Below are positions 52,284-61,171 of a DNA stretch of 64,000 nucleotides, in pieces. The translations under genes were made by a program, and so were the position numbers. Under the pieces are notes generated by a model. The model saw nothing but the letters and a program-made list of their open reading frames with translations, did not search any database and had not been told where the DNA came from. Source of the stretch: Neobacillus sp. CF12 (GTDB lineage Bacteria; Bacillota; Bacilli; Bacillales; Cytobacillaceae); contig NZ_JAUCEU010000007.1 in the NCBI RefSeq assembly GCF_030348765.1, forward strand, positions 4,871,501 to 4,935,500. The letters are read 5' to 3'. Positions within the stretch are counted from its first letter, which is position 1. Every line of letters starts with the position of its first letter.

Positions 52284-54734
52284 ATGAAAAACATGTTTAT
52301 GATTGGGAATGCACATCTCGACCCCGTATGGCTTTGGCGCTGGCAGGAAGGTTTTCAAGAAGTGAAGGCGACATTTCGTTCAGCACTCGATCGTCTAACA
52401 GAATATGAGAATTTTATTTTTACATCAAGTTCTGCTGCATATTATGAATGGATTGAAAAAAACGATTCAAAAATGTTTCAAGAAATCAAGCAAAGAATTC
52501 AAGAAGGCAGATGGATTATTTGTGGCGGCTGGTGGATTCAGCCGGATTGCAATATTCCAAGTGGTGAATCATTTGTCCGTCAAGGGCTGGTCGGCCAGAA
52601 CTATTTTAAAGAAAAATTTGGGGTTACTGCAACTGTTGGCTACAATGTTGACAGCTTTGGGCATAATGGAATGCTGCCGCAAATATTAAAGAAATCCGGT
52701 ATGGATTCTTATGTTTTTATGAGACCTGGTCCAGAGGAAAAAGGGCTGCCGGGCCGGTTGTTTCTATGGGAATCCAAAGATGGTTCTCGGGTAAAAGCGT
52801 TTCGCATTCCTTTTGAATATTGCACCTTTGACCATTTAGAAAATCACATTATGCATTGTAAGAATGAACTTAAGCATTCTTTCAATCATCTAATGTGCTT
52901 TTATGGTGTTGGTAATCATGGAGGCGGACCGACAAAGGAAAATATCGAGATTATTGAAAAACTAAACCAAACGATTGAAGATACTAATCTTATGTTTAGT
53001 TCACCGAATGAATTTTTTGACCATGTAGAGAGTTTTAAGGATACTCTTCCGGTTGTCCATGATGATCTTCACCATCATGCGATTGGTTGTTATTCAGTTC
53101 ATTCGGAAGTGAAAAAGCTAAATCGCTATTCTGAAAATCTAGCTTTAATGGCTGAGAAGTTTTCCGCGGTAGCCAACTGGACGACAGGCCAACCGTATCC
53201 AGAAGACATGAATCAGGCTTGGAAGGGAATCTTATTTAACCAGTTCCACGATATTTTAGCGGGGACAAGCATTGCCGAAGCCTATGATGATGCCAGAGAT
53301 TTATTTGGCGAGTCGATCAGTATTGCATCAAGAAATATGAATTACGCCCTCCAATCGTTAAGTTGGAATATTGATATCGAAGAAGAAAAAGACATGAAAC
53401 CTATGGTCATCTTTAATCCTCATTCATGGCCGGTAAAGGTAAATGTTGAAATTGAGTATGGGCTTTTTGTGAATTATTTATTGCCAGAAGATTTCATTAT
53501 TGAAAATGTTCATGGAAATGAAGTGCCTTACCAAATCATTGATTCTGTCGCGAAAGTACCGAATCGAAAAAGAGTTGCTTTTTTGGCTGAGCTGCCACCA
53601 TTAGGATATAGCACGTTTAAACTTCGTGCGGATAAGCCGACAAAAGAGTTTGAATCTGTAAAAGTAACCGATCACGAAATGGAAAACGACCGTTTCAAGC
53701 TTGTAATTGATAAAGAAACTGGTGGAATCAGCAGTTTATTTGACAAAGAGAAGGAAATCGAAGTGTTCAGAAGTGATGCAGCTATCCCTTATGTCATGAA
53801 TGATTCTTCCGATTCATGGGGACATGGGAAACTTCGCTTTGATGAAATCGCCGGAGTCTTCAAGCCAATTCGGATTAAAAAGCTGGAAGAAGGTCCGGTA
53901 AAAGGGGTTATTCGGGTCACTTCTAAGTTTCAATCATCCACTATTGTCCAGGACTTTATAATGTACAAACAGTTGAATAAGATTGAAGTGAAAGTTAAAG
54001 TAAATTGGCAAGAAAGTTACCAAACGTTAAAACTCAAGTTTCCAGTAAGCTTTAATCAACGGCATGCAACTTCTGAGATTCCATTTGGTCATGCTTCACG
54101 CGAGGCAAACGGAGATGAAAAGCCAATGCATAATTGGATTGATGTAACAGGCACGATTAGCAAACAAAGGAAAGATATATATGGTTTAAGTCTTCTTAAT
54201 GATGGTAAATATGGTGTTGATGTAAGTGGGAATAGTATTAATTTAACAGTTTTAAGAAGTCCAATTTATGCCCATCATACTCCATTCGTTCCAGATCCAG
54301 ACGAGGATTATCCAATCATTGATCAAGGGATTCAAACTTTTACCTATCAATTGCTGCCGCATGAAAATAGCTGGCAAGAAGCAGGAACGGTAAAGCATGC
54401 ATTAGAACTGAATCAAAAGCCGCAGCTCATTGTGGAAACCTATCATAAAGGTCCACTGCAGCAGGAAGATTCATTTATTGGGATTGACCAGCACAATATT
54501 ATTCTTTCTGCTTTAAAAAAGGCTGAGAATCATGATGATTTGATCATTCGACTTTATGAAGCGCATAACCAAGAAACAGTTGTGAATGTGGATTTGAAGA
54601 ATTGGGGCAGAAAGATTGAACTGCATTTTGGACCATCTGAAATTAAAACGTTATCCATCCCAAAAAATCCTGAGGAGCCAATCAAAGAAACGAACTTAAT
54701 CGAAGATCTTGAGAAATCCTTAGTGACTGTGTGA
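52284..54734 (+). CDS. GH38 alpha-mannosidase
   Basis: 816 residues, start after TTGGAGGAATTCACCT. N-terminal catalytic barrel with zinc ligands H11 and D13 in NAHLDPVWLWRW, and the nucleophile D123 in GYNVDSFGHNG. Another zinc histidine lies in NQFHDILAGTS (about 338). Helical middle and large beta-sandwich C-terminus (Glyco_hydro_38C) complete it. No signal peptide, so it acts in the cytosol on imported alpha-mannosides, perhaps phosphorylated or glycerate-linked like MngB substrates. It heads the carbohydrate locus with a cre just upstream. Confidence 0.92.
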   Translation: MKNMFMIGNAHLDPVWLWRWQEGFQEVKATFRSALDRLTEYENFIFTSSSAAYYEWIEKNDSKMFQEIKQRIQEGRWIICGGWWIQPDCNIPSGESFVRQGLVGQNYFKEKFGVTATVGYNVDSFGHNGMLPQILKKSGMDSYVFMRPGPEEKGLPGRLFLWESKDGSRVKAFRIPFEYCTFDHLENHIMHCKNELKHSFNHLMCFYGVGNHGGGPTKENIEIIEKLNQTIEDTNLMFSSPNEFFDHVESFKDTLPVVHDDLHHHAIGCYSVHSEVKKLNRYSENLALMAEKFSAVANWTTGQPYPEDMNQAWKGILFNQFHDILAGTSIAEAYDDARDLFGESISIASRNMNYALQSLSWNIDIEEEKDMKPMVIFNPHSWPVKVNVEIEYGLFVNYLLPEDFIIENVHGNEVPYQIIDSVAKVPNRKRVAFLAELPPLGYSTFKLRADKPTKEFESVKVTDHEMENDRFKLVIDKETGGISSLFDKEKEIEVFRSDAAIPYVMNDSSDSWGHGKLRFDEIAGVFKPIRIKKLEEGPVKGVIRVTSKFQSSTIVQDFIMYKQLNKIEVKVKVNWQESYQTLKLKFPVSFNQRHATSEIPFGHASREANGDEKPMHNWIDVTGTISKQRKDIYGLSLLNDGKYGVDVSGNSINLTVLRSPIYAHHTPFVPDPDEDYPIIDQGIQTFTYQLLPHENSWQEAGTVKHALELNQKPQLIVETYHKGPLQQEDSFIGIDQHNIILSALKKAENHDDLIIRLYEAHNQETVVNVDLKNWGRKIELHFGPSEIKTLSIPKNPEEPIKETNLIEDLEKSLVTV

Positions 54735-54810
54735 AGAATTACTCTCTGTGAGATTAATAGGTTTAAAAGCATTGGAATAGGTAACAAAAATCCAGTTGGG
54801 AGAGAAGGAT

Positions 54811-56133
54811 ATGACAGAAAGTATAGTAGAATTAGGCAGAGAAAAAGCTGAAAAAATATTACTGAAAAATGGTGGAGAGCTTGGACTACTCGGCTCAAGT
54901 ACCGCCTATCAACAGGTTTGGGCAAGGGATAGTATGATTTGTGGACTAGGTCTTCTTGTCTGTCAGGATGATATTGGCCCAAGCATTCATCGCCGTTCAT
55001 TGGAAACCTTGGGGCAATTTCAAAGTGAACTGGGAAAGATCCCCCATAATGTTGGTTTTCCGAATGTAGCAGATCCTGCGTTAATCGCCCATGGCGGGAA
55101 GCTCGATGATGAGGGTATAAAAGGACAAGCTGTTGAAGATTCGATTCATGCAGGCTGTGTGGATGGCAACCTTTGGTATATCATTGGCCATTACTCATAC
55201 TATATGGAAACGAAGGACAAGGAATTTTTACAAAAATGGTGGGGAAATATAGAAAAAGCATTGCTTTGGCTGCGCTACCAAGATTCAAATGAGTGCGGCT
55301 TACTAGAAGTTCATGAAGCAATGGATTGGGCGGATTTATTTGCTAACCGCTATAATGTCCTTTTCGATAATGTGTTATATGCTTCAGCCTGGAAGTGTAT
55401 GGGGCATATGGCAGATGCATTAAACCTTCCTTCGAGTTATTATTATGAAAACGCAAAAGATGTAAAAAAGAAGATAAATATTCTATTGTGGATTACACCT
55501 GAAAATCAGGAAAAAATGGACTGGGTTAAAAAGGAACGAAAAGAATGGATTTACCCCATTAAGCGGGTGGAAACAGAACTTGTGGAAAGACCATTTTATC
55601 TTCCCTATATGGGATTTCGTGACTATGCAGACCGGTTTGATACGCTTGGCAATTTATTAGCAATTCTTTTTGGGATTGCGGATGAAGAAAAGGCTAATAA
55701 AATCCTCGATTATATCCAGGGTTGTGGAATTAATGAACCGTTTCCTGTTCAAGCCTTATACCCTGCTATTCGCGAAGGTGAAAAAGATTGGCGCGATTAT
55801 TATCGTGTTCGAAATCTTAATTTGCCGCACCACTATCATAATGGCGGATCTTGGCCGTTTATTGGCGGTTTCTATGTGGCAGCACTTATTCAAGCCAAAA
55901 GGTTTGATGAGGCAGAGTATCAATTAGAGAAACTAGCTAGTATGAATAAAATGGGTAAGAAAACAGAATGGGAATTTAACGAATGGTTTCATGGCCAGTC
56001 GGGACGTCCGATGGGATTTGCAGGACAATCGTGGTCAGCCGCGATGTATTTGTTTGCGGAGAATGCAGTGAAAAACAAAAAGGTTAATATTTTTAATGAT
56101 GAGGATGAATGGTTACAGTTTTCTGATAAATAA
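54811..56133 (+). CDS. Six-hairpin (alpha/alpha)6 glycosidase, debranching/GH100-like
   Basis: 440 residues from ATG 54811, taking GGGAGAG as its ribosome site. The fold is an (alpha/alpha)6 barrel with QVWARDSMICGLG (general-acid region), AVEDSIHAGCVDGNLWYIIG, LPHHYHNGGSWPFIGGFYVAAL and WFHGQSGRPMGFAGQSWSAAMYLFA. These resemble neutral invertase (GH100) and amylo-1,6-glucosidase relatives, though not enough for me to name the substrate. The GH125 opening GDIPAMWLRDS is absent, so exo-1,6-mannosidase is unlikely. Follows GH38 by 76 nt, probably one transcript. No signal peptide. Confidence 0.7.
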   Translation: MTESIVELGREKAEKILLKNGGELGLLGSSTAYQQVWARDSMICGLGLLVCQDDIGPSIHRRSLETLGQFQSELGKIPHNVGFPNVADPALIAHGGKLDDEGIKGQAVEDSIHAGCVDGNLWYIIGHYSYYMETKDKEFLQKWWGNIEKALLWLRYQDSNECGLLEVHEAMDWADLFANRYNVLFDNVLYASAWKCMGHMADALNLPSSYYYENAKDVKKKINILLWITPENQEKMDWVKKERKEWIYPIKRVETELVERPFYLPYMGFRDYADRFDTLGNLLAILFGIADEEKANKILDYIQGCGINEPFPVQALYPAIREGEKDWRDYYRVRNLNLPHHYHNGGSWPFIGGFYVAALIQAKRFDEAEYQLEKLASMNKMGKKTEWEFNEWFHGQSGRPMGFAGQSWSAAMYLFAENAVKNKKVNIFNDEDEWLQFSDK

Positions 56134-56220
56134 TGAGTATGTAGAAGAGGGACTAGGAACATGGTACACTACAAAGTCGAAACTTGTTGCAAATAATTTA
56201 AAAGAAAGTCGAATAATTGT

Positions 56221-56249
56221 TTGACAAAGTAATCGATACGTCCTAAAAT
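56221..56249 (+). promoter_or_regulatory. SigA promoter of the LacI-ABC operon
   Basis: TTGACA (56221-56226), 17-bp spacer, TAAAAT (56244-56249). Start expected near 56256, about 25 bp before the first operator. Confidence 0.8.
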
Positions 56250-56280
56250 TTAAATAGACAAATAATTCTTACACTAAATT

Positions 56281-56294
56281 GGGAACGTTCCTAT
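56281..56294. promoter_or_regulatory. Operator 1, GGGAACGTTCCTAT
   Basis: The 10-bp palindrome GGAACGTTCC in a 14-bp context repeated exactly at 56527. A central CG palindrome is typical of LacI-family sites; the adjacent LacI gene is the likely owner. Confidence 0.75.
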
Positions 56295-56378
56295 ATAACC
56301 CAGCAGGATACCTGCAAGATCCTGCTGGGTTACCTTATAAACGATATCATTACGGTCGTAAAAAATTTTTCTGTTAAT

Positions 56379-56392
56379 TGAAAACGGTTTCT
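56379..56392. promoter_or_regulatory. cre-like CcpA site
   Basis: TGAAAACGGTTTCT fits the cre consensus except the final base; it lies between the two operators. Confidence 0.5.
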
Positions 56393-56526
56393 AATTCTTA
56401 AATAGTAGTAATTCTACTCTTTCATTTTGTGTGTTTTTCTAAAAAGTAAGTGTCTTTCTTAGGAATTTAGGAGTGTAGTTGAGCAACAGAGTTTTACGAT
56501 CGAGATGAATGAGTTTCGATGATTTT

Positions 56527-56540
56527 GGGAACGTTCCTAT
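56527..56540. promoter_or_regulatory. Operator 2, GGGAACGTTCCTAT
   Basis: Exact copy of operator 1, 246 bp downstream and 39 bp before the LacI start codon. The pair could support DNA looping. Confidence 0.75.
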
Positions 56541-56578
56541 TAAAGGAAAATCTTAAACTAAAGGATAGGAGGGCAATA

Positions 56579-57601
56579 ATGAATCCTACAATCAAAGATG
56601 TGGCTAAACATGCCAATACATCCAAAAGCACTGTCTCTCGTTATTTGAATGGTCTGCCAGTTAAAAAGGAAACAGAAGAGGCATTAAAAAAGGCGATCAA
56701 AGAATTAAACTATCACCGTAATGAAAATGCGAGAAGATTAGTTAGAAGTAAAACTCAAACCATTGGTATCGTGGTTGATAGTATTACAAACATCTTTTAT
56801 CCATCCATATTTAGAGGGATTGAAGAGGTAGCGAAGGAAAAAGGATTTAATTGTGTGTTCTACAGTATGACCTCAAATAAATATAAGGAGTCATACTTTC
56901 AAAACTTATTTTTCGAAGGCCATGTTGATGGAATCATTATGATTAGCTTCAGTAAAAGGGATAAACAAGAATTAATTGAAATAGCAGAAGCTGGTTTCCC
57001 AGTTGTTGTTTTTGGAGATTCCGCTGGTGTGCCGAATGTCATTTCGGTAGACGTTGATAATTATTACGGCATAGCAGAACTTGTTCGTTACCTTCATCGT
57101 ATTGGCCACGAAAAAATAGCCTATATTTCAGGACCAGAGGATTCTGCGGCAACAAAATGTCGCTTATCAGGTTATCTTGAAACAATTGGACAACTAGGAT
57201 TAGAAGTCAATCCGAACTGGATTGTTACTACTGATTGGTCGAATGAGGGTGGTTACCGTGCCATGAATCAGTTACTAGCTGATGGAGATTTCACTGCGGT
57301 TGTGGCTTCCAATGATGAAACAGCAATTGGGGCATTAAGAGCGTTTCAAGAGCGAGGATATCATGTTCCTACTAATTTTTCGATTACGGGTTTTGATGAC
57401 ATCACTTTGGCAAGCTGGGTATATCCATCATTAACGACGGTAAAACAGCCATTTATGCAAATGGGCATGAAAGCCGCAACGGAATTATTTAATAGAATGG
57501 AAACGGGAGAAGAGTACCAAGCAAAACGACATCTTTTAAAACCTGAATTAATTATTCGTGACTCATGCAGGAAGATTTCCGAAAAGATTTCTACTTTATA
57601 A
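56579..57601 (+). CDS. LacI-family transcriptional repressor
   Basis: 340 residues from ATG 56579 (AGGAGGGCAATA). The HTH is at 3-25 (TIKDVAKHANTSKSTVSRYLNG) with hinge ENARRLVRSKTQ, and a periplasmic-binding-like sensor domain from 60 to the end with GIVVDSITNIFYPSIFRGIEE and VVASNDETAIGALRA. The lone Cys/Arg-rich end is unremarkable. It heads the transport genes and probably represses this operon through the GGGAACGTTCC pair, relieved by a mannose-containing or related sugar. The effector is unknown. Confidence 0.88.
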   Translation: MNPTIKDVAKHANTSKSTVSRYLNGLPVKKETEEALKKAIKELNYHRNENARRLVRSKTQTIGIVVDSITNIFYPSIFRGIEEVAKEKGFNCVFYSMTSNKYKESYFQNLFFEGHVDGIIMISFSKRDKQELIEIAEAGFPVVVFGDSAGVPNVISVDVDNYYGIAELVRYLHRIGHEKIAYISGPEDSAATKCRLSGYLETIGQLGLEVNPNWIVTTDWSNEGGYRAMNQLLADGDFTAVVASNDETAIGALRAFQERGYHVPTNFSITGFDDITLASWVYPSLTTVKQPFMQMGMKAATELFNRMETGEEYQAKRHLLKPELIIRDSCRKISEKISTL

Positions 57602-57700
57602 TAAGTCAGTTTTTAAATTAATAGACTTTATCCAAATGACAGCAAATATTTAATGAAAACTAGAAAAGGTGGACAAAAAAGTTTAAAAGGCTGTGAAAAC

Positions 57701-58585
57701 ATGAAAACTTCTTCTATTAATAAATCAAAATATGGATTCTATTTTGTGCTTCCATACTTCATTGCATTTCTTATTTTTGGTTTAGTGCCTATTATTTTCT
57801 CACTCTATTTAAGCTTCACAAAGTGGGATGGGTTTTCAGACCCTGTGTTTGTTGGGTTAGATAATTATTCTCGATTACTCCAAGATACATTCTTTTTTAA
57901 GGCAATCGGAAACACATTAATCATCTGGATTTTATCAATTGTTCCGCAATTGATCCTTGCTTTAGCGTTAGCCATGATCCTGAACGAAAAATTTGTTAAA
58001 GGAAAGCATTTCTTTCGAGCGGTGTTCTATTTTCCTAATATTGTAACACCTGTCACACTAGGGGTTTTGTTCAGCTTAATGTTTGATTGGCAGACAGGAA
58101 GTGTTAATAAATTTTTAATGGGGATTGGGCTTATTGATGACCCAGTAAACTGGTTTAATAGTCCTTGGCTTTCAAGGTTTATTGTTGCAGGAGTGATTAT
58201 GTGGCAATACTTTGGATTCAATATGCTAGTATTTATCGCTGGTCTTCAATCGATTCAAGAAGAATTGTATGAGGCTGCTAGAGTAGATGGAGCTTCAAAA
58301 TGGGATATTGCGACAAAAATAACATTGCCTTTATTAAGACCGGTACTATTATTTACATTTATTACATCCGTTATCGGTGGTCTTCAATTGTTTGATGCGC
58401 CGTTGATGCTTGGAAATGGACCGGATAACTCGACACTGACGATGGTGATGTACTTATTCCAAACCGCTTTCCAACGATTTGATTATAGTTATGGAGCAGC
58501 CATTGCATATGCAATCTTTATCATCATCTTGTTCTTCTCATTAATTACAATGAAGTTTTCAAAAATGAACAAAGTTGAACAGTAA
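57701..58585 (+). CDS. Sugar ABC transporter permease (MalF/UgpA type)
   Basis: 294 residues from ATG 57701 (AAAGG site; the ATG at 57653 has no site). Six transmembrane helices. First FYFVLPYFIAFLIFGLVPIIFSLYLSF; the EAA loop that contacts the ATPase is EELYEAARVDGASKWDIATKITLPLL. Opens with the YFVLP pattern of CUT1 carbohydrate importers. Partner of the next permease. No ATPase gene is present in this operon, so a shared MsmX-type ATPase is expected. Confidence 0.88.
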   Translation: MKTSSINKSKYGFYFVLPYFIAFLIFGLVPIIFSLYLSFTKWDGFSDPVFVGLDNYSRLLQDTFFFKAIGNTLIIWILSIVPQLILALALAMILNEKFVKGKHFFRAVFYFPNIVTPVTLGVLFSLMFDWQTGSVNKFLMGIGLIDDPVNWFNSPWLSRFIVAGVIMWQYFGFNMLVFIAGLQSIQEELYEAARVDGASKWDIATKITLPLLRPVLLFTFITSVIGGLQLFDAPLMLGNGPDNSTLTMVMYLFQTAFQRFDYSYGAAIAYAIFIIILFFSLITMKFSKMNKVEQ

Positions 58586-58644
58586 AACATCTTTTTACTT
58601 TAGAAAAGTAGGAGACTTTCAGCTTGGAATGAAAGGGGATCCTT

Positions 58645-59538
58645 ATGAAAGCAAATGATAGTATTGTAGAAAAAAATATTTCCTTTAGCAAAAAGAAAAC
58701 AAAAAAAGAGTTTAATACAAAAATATTTTTTGGTAAATTTGCAGTTTATTTCTTGCTGATTGCTGTTGCCTTCACCTGTCTGCTGCCTTTTTACAGTATG
58801 ATGGTCACTTCTTCTCATGCGAATTCAGATATAGCTAGGAAACTGCTGCTCGTTCCTGGCGGTGAGTTTATCGAAAACTATAAACGTTTAATTGATACCG
58901 TGCCAATTTGGAGAGGTTTTGTAAATACCGTGTTTATTACAGTTACTTCAACTGTATTAAACCTATATTTCTCGGCACTAGCAGGTTATGGTTTTTCAAA
59001 ATATAACTTCAAATATAAAAATCTTCTCTTCCTTGCTGTGTTAGGGACGATGATGATTCCAGGGCAGTTAGGTATTATTGGTTTTTTCAAGTTGATGGAT
59101 AGCTTCCAAATGTTAAACACCTATTGGCCGCTCATTCTTCCATCCATTTCGAATGCGTTTGGAATCTTCTTTATGAAACAAATGTGTGATTCTAGTATCC
59201 CAACAGAAATTCTAGAATCAGGAAGAATCGATGGCTGCGGTGAGTTAAAAATTTTCCACCGTTTAGTATTGCCATTGCTAATGCCATCGCTCGCAACATT
59301 GGGAATCTTTTCGTTTATTGGAAAGTGGAATGACTTCTTAACACCAATGATTGTTCTGTTCGATAATGAACTGCAGCCGCTGCCGGTCATGATTGCAATG
59401 GTAAAATCACAGTTCTCAACAGATTTTGGAGCCATGTATGTGGGAATTGTTATATCAGTTATTCCAATTTTAATCTTCTTCTCTATTGTGTCTAAGAAAA
59501 TAATCAGCGGAGTAACAGCAGGAGCATTAAAAGGATAA
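58645..59538 (+). CDS. Sugar ABC transporter permease (MalG/UgpE type)
   Basis: 297 residues. A charged N-terminus is followed by six helices. The EAA loop is EILESGRIDGCGELKIFHRLVLPLLMPS, and the MalG-type start of the membrane domain LPFYSMMVTSS and GFVNTVFITVTSTVLNLYFSALAGYGF are typical of CUT1 partner permeases. The site AAAGGGGATCCTT precedes the ATG. It forms a heterodimer with the preceding gene product in the cytoplasmic membrane. Confidence 0.88.
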   Translation: MKANDSIVEKNISFSKKKTKKEFNTKIFFGKFAVYFLLIAVAFTCLLPFYSMMVTSSHANSDIARKLLLVPGGEFIENYKRLIDTVPIWRGFVNTVFITVTSTVLNLYFSALAGYGFSKYNFKYKNLLFLAVLGTMMIPGQLGIIGFFKLMDSFQMLNTYWPLILPSISNAFGIFFMKQMCDSSIPTEILESGRIDGCGELKIFHRLVLPLLMPSLATLGIFSFIGKWNDFLTPMIVLFDNELQPLPVMIAMVKSQFSTDFGAMYVGIVISVIPILIFFSIVSKKIISGVTAGALKG

Positions 59539-59587
59539 TCCTTCTTAAAATTGATGGGGGTGATGTGGAAAATACATAAATAAAAAA

Positions 59588-59622
59588 CTTCAGTGAAAGG
59601 ATGATAACATCTATCACTGAAG
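59588..59622 (+). other. Intercistronic hairpin before the binding-protein gene
   Basis: CTTCAGTGA/TCACTGAAG arms with an inner GATG/CATC helix, no T-run. It may be a processing or mRNA-stability structure that lets the binding protein be made in excess of the permeases. Confidence 0.5.
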
Positions 59623-59741
59623 AATACAGAACTTATCAAACTCGTTTAAGTGTGAAAGAATTGACGGTCTTAGGCACTAAAAGAGAACGATAAGAAAAAC
59701 AATAGACGTTAATTATACCAAAAAAGGGGCTGTACATCTAT

Positions 59742-61025
59742 ATGAAAAAGTGGCTTTCTATCCTATTAGCTTCTGTTCTTGTTCTAACATTATTTGCTGG
59801 ATGTTCTAACAGTGAAAATACAAATGCTTCTGATGATAAAAAAGGTGATAGCAATAAAGTTGAAGGTAAATTAACAATCTGGACATTCTTTGGGCAAGTT
59901 GAAGATATGGCCAAAGAATTTGAGAAAAAGTATCCAGATGCAGAGGTTGAAGTGAAAATCTTCCCTGGCGATCAATATCAAACAAAGCTACTGAATGTGC
60001 TTCAGTCAGGAAAAGGTGTACCCGATATTTTTGACTTAGAAAAAGCCTATATTGACAAGTTTATTAATTCTAAGTATGCAGCGAACCTAACTGATATGGG
60101 TGCTGAAGATCTCGTTAAGGATTACGTTCCATATGTACAAGCATTAGGAAGAGATAGTAAGGGTGATGTACGAGCGATTTCTGATCATTCTTCACCGGGT
60201 GGATTCTGGTATATCAAAGAAAATGCTAAAAAATATTTAGGAACTGACAACCCAGATGAAATAAGTGCCATGGTAGATTCATGGGACAAAATTATTGAGT
60301 TAGGTGAAAAAGTGAATAAAGACAGCAATGGACAAGTTCATTTAATTTCTCATTATGGTGATGTTTACAACGTTGAAGGCAATTACGCCAAGCCTTGGGT
60401 GAAGGATGGAAAATTAACAATCGATGATAGCTGGAAAGAGAATTATGAAATTCAAAAAGAAATCTTTAATAATGACGTTGATGCAAAGCTTGAATTCTTC
60501 TCAGCAGGCTGGGGAAATGCCATCAATGATGGAAGTGTTGTATTAAATGCAATGCCAGCATGGGCAGGTTTCATGGTTGATAACAAAAACGATGCAGCAA
60601 AAGATAAATTCGGTGTAGCGAAAACCCCAAAAGGTTTCTACATGGGTGGAACATACCGTTCTATCTATGAAAAGTCAGAAAATAAAGAGTTGGCTTATAA
60701 GTTTATTGAATTCATTGCAGGTGAAGAATGGCAGCAGCACAACCTAGAAGCAACTGGAAACATGCCAGGATTGTTAACTGTCTATGAAAAGAACTTAGAA
60801 ACATTCAAAACTCCGATGTTTGGTGAGCAAAATATTTTAAAGCCATATTACGAAATGGTGAAAGATATTCCTGGAACTAAATCAGACAAGTATGGCGAAG
60901 AAGTGTTAAGTAAGTGGAGAAAAGTAGCAGGACAAGGAATCAAAGATAATGCTGATATTGATGAAGTGATAAAAAAATTCAAAAAAGAAGTACAGAACAC
61001 ATTTCCTGAACTTAAGGTTGATTAA
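59742..61025 (+). CDS. Extracellular sugar-binding lipoprotein (CUT1 SBP)
   Basis: 427 residues. The lipoprotein signal ends LFAG-C21, a Ser/Asn/Asp-rich linker follows, then a family 1 solute-binding fold: GKLTIWTFFGQVEDMAKEFEKKYPDAEVEV, a middle segment GWGNAINDGSVVLNAMPAWAG and the C-terminal AYKFIEFIAGEEWQQ. It captures an oligosaccharide for the two permeases. It is the last of the transport genes rather than the first, and the 203-nt gap before it holds a hairpin. Site AAAAAGGGGCTGTACATCT. Confidence 0.9.
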   Translation: MKKWLSILLASVLVLTLFAGCSNSENTNASDDKKGDSNKVEGKLTIWTFFGQVEDMAKEFEKKYPDAEVEVKIFPGDQYQTKLLNVLQSGKGVPDIFDLEKAYIDKFINSKYAANLTDMGAEDLVKDYVPYVQALGRDSKGDVRAISDHSSPGGFWYIKENAKKYLGTDNPDEISAMVDSWDKIIELGEKVNKDSNGQVHLISHYGDVYNVEGNYAKPWVKDGKLTIDDSWKENYEIQKEIFNNDVDAKLEFFSAGWGNAINDGSVVLNAMPAWAGFMVDNKNDAAKDKFGVAKTPKGFYMGGTYRSIYEKSENKELAYKFIEFIAGEEWQQHNLEATGNMPGLLTVYEKNLETFKTPMFGEQNILKPYYEMVKDIPGTKSDKYGEEVLSKWRKVAGQGIKDNADIDEVIKKFKKEVQNTFPELKVD

Positions 61026-61076
61026 TTAGCAAGGTGTAAGAGTTAAGGATGGCTTAAAAATGAAAGGGAATCCCCT

Positions 61077-61114
61077 CCACTCAAAATCGTGAATTTAAAA
61101 TGGATTCTGAGTGG
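61077..61114 (+). other. Intercistronic hairpin after the binding-protein gene
   Basis: CCACTCA-A-AATC paired with GATT-C-TGAGTGG (12 bp, one mismatch), 14-nt loop, no T-run. Perhaps a 3' stabiliser of the binding-protein message or a weak terminator. Confidence 0.5.
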
Positions 61115-61171
61115 GAATGAAAGGGGTGTATTCTTTTAAGTCATCCTTTCATCTTTGAGAGGAGCAGTACA

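Larger units (their letters stand above)
56134..56578 (+). other. Regulatory region ahead of the LacI-ABC operon
   Basis: 445 bp without a gene, holding a promoter, two identical operators, a cre-like site and a strong hairpin with 13-bp stem (AACCCAGCAGGAT, 56297-56309, and 56319-56331) that lacks a T-run. I see no ORF of note. Confidence 0.8.

Noticed and set aside
54554..55000. 148-codon minus-strand ORF between GH38 and the barrel glycosidase
   Set aside because: It overlaps the ends of both real genes on the opposite strand and has no family likeness.
56297..56331. Intrinsic terminator of the GH38 operon
   Set aside because: A 13-bp stem but no T-run follows; it also lies downstream of the next promoter.
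59121..59639. 172-codon minus-strand ORF opposite the MalG-type permease
   Set aside because: Antisense to a strong EAA-motif permease; the protein is low in recognisable pattern and lacks a ribosome site.
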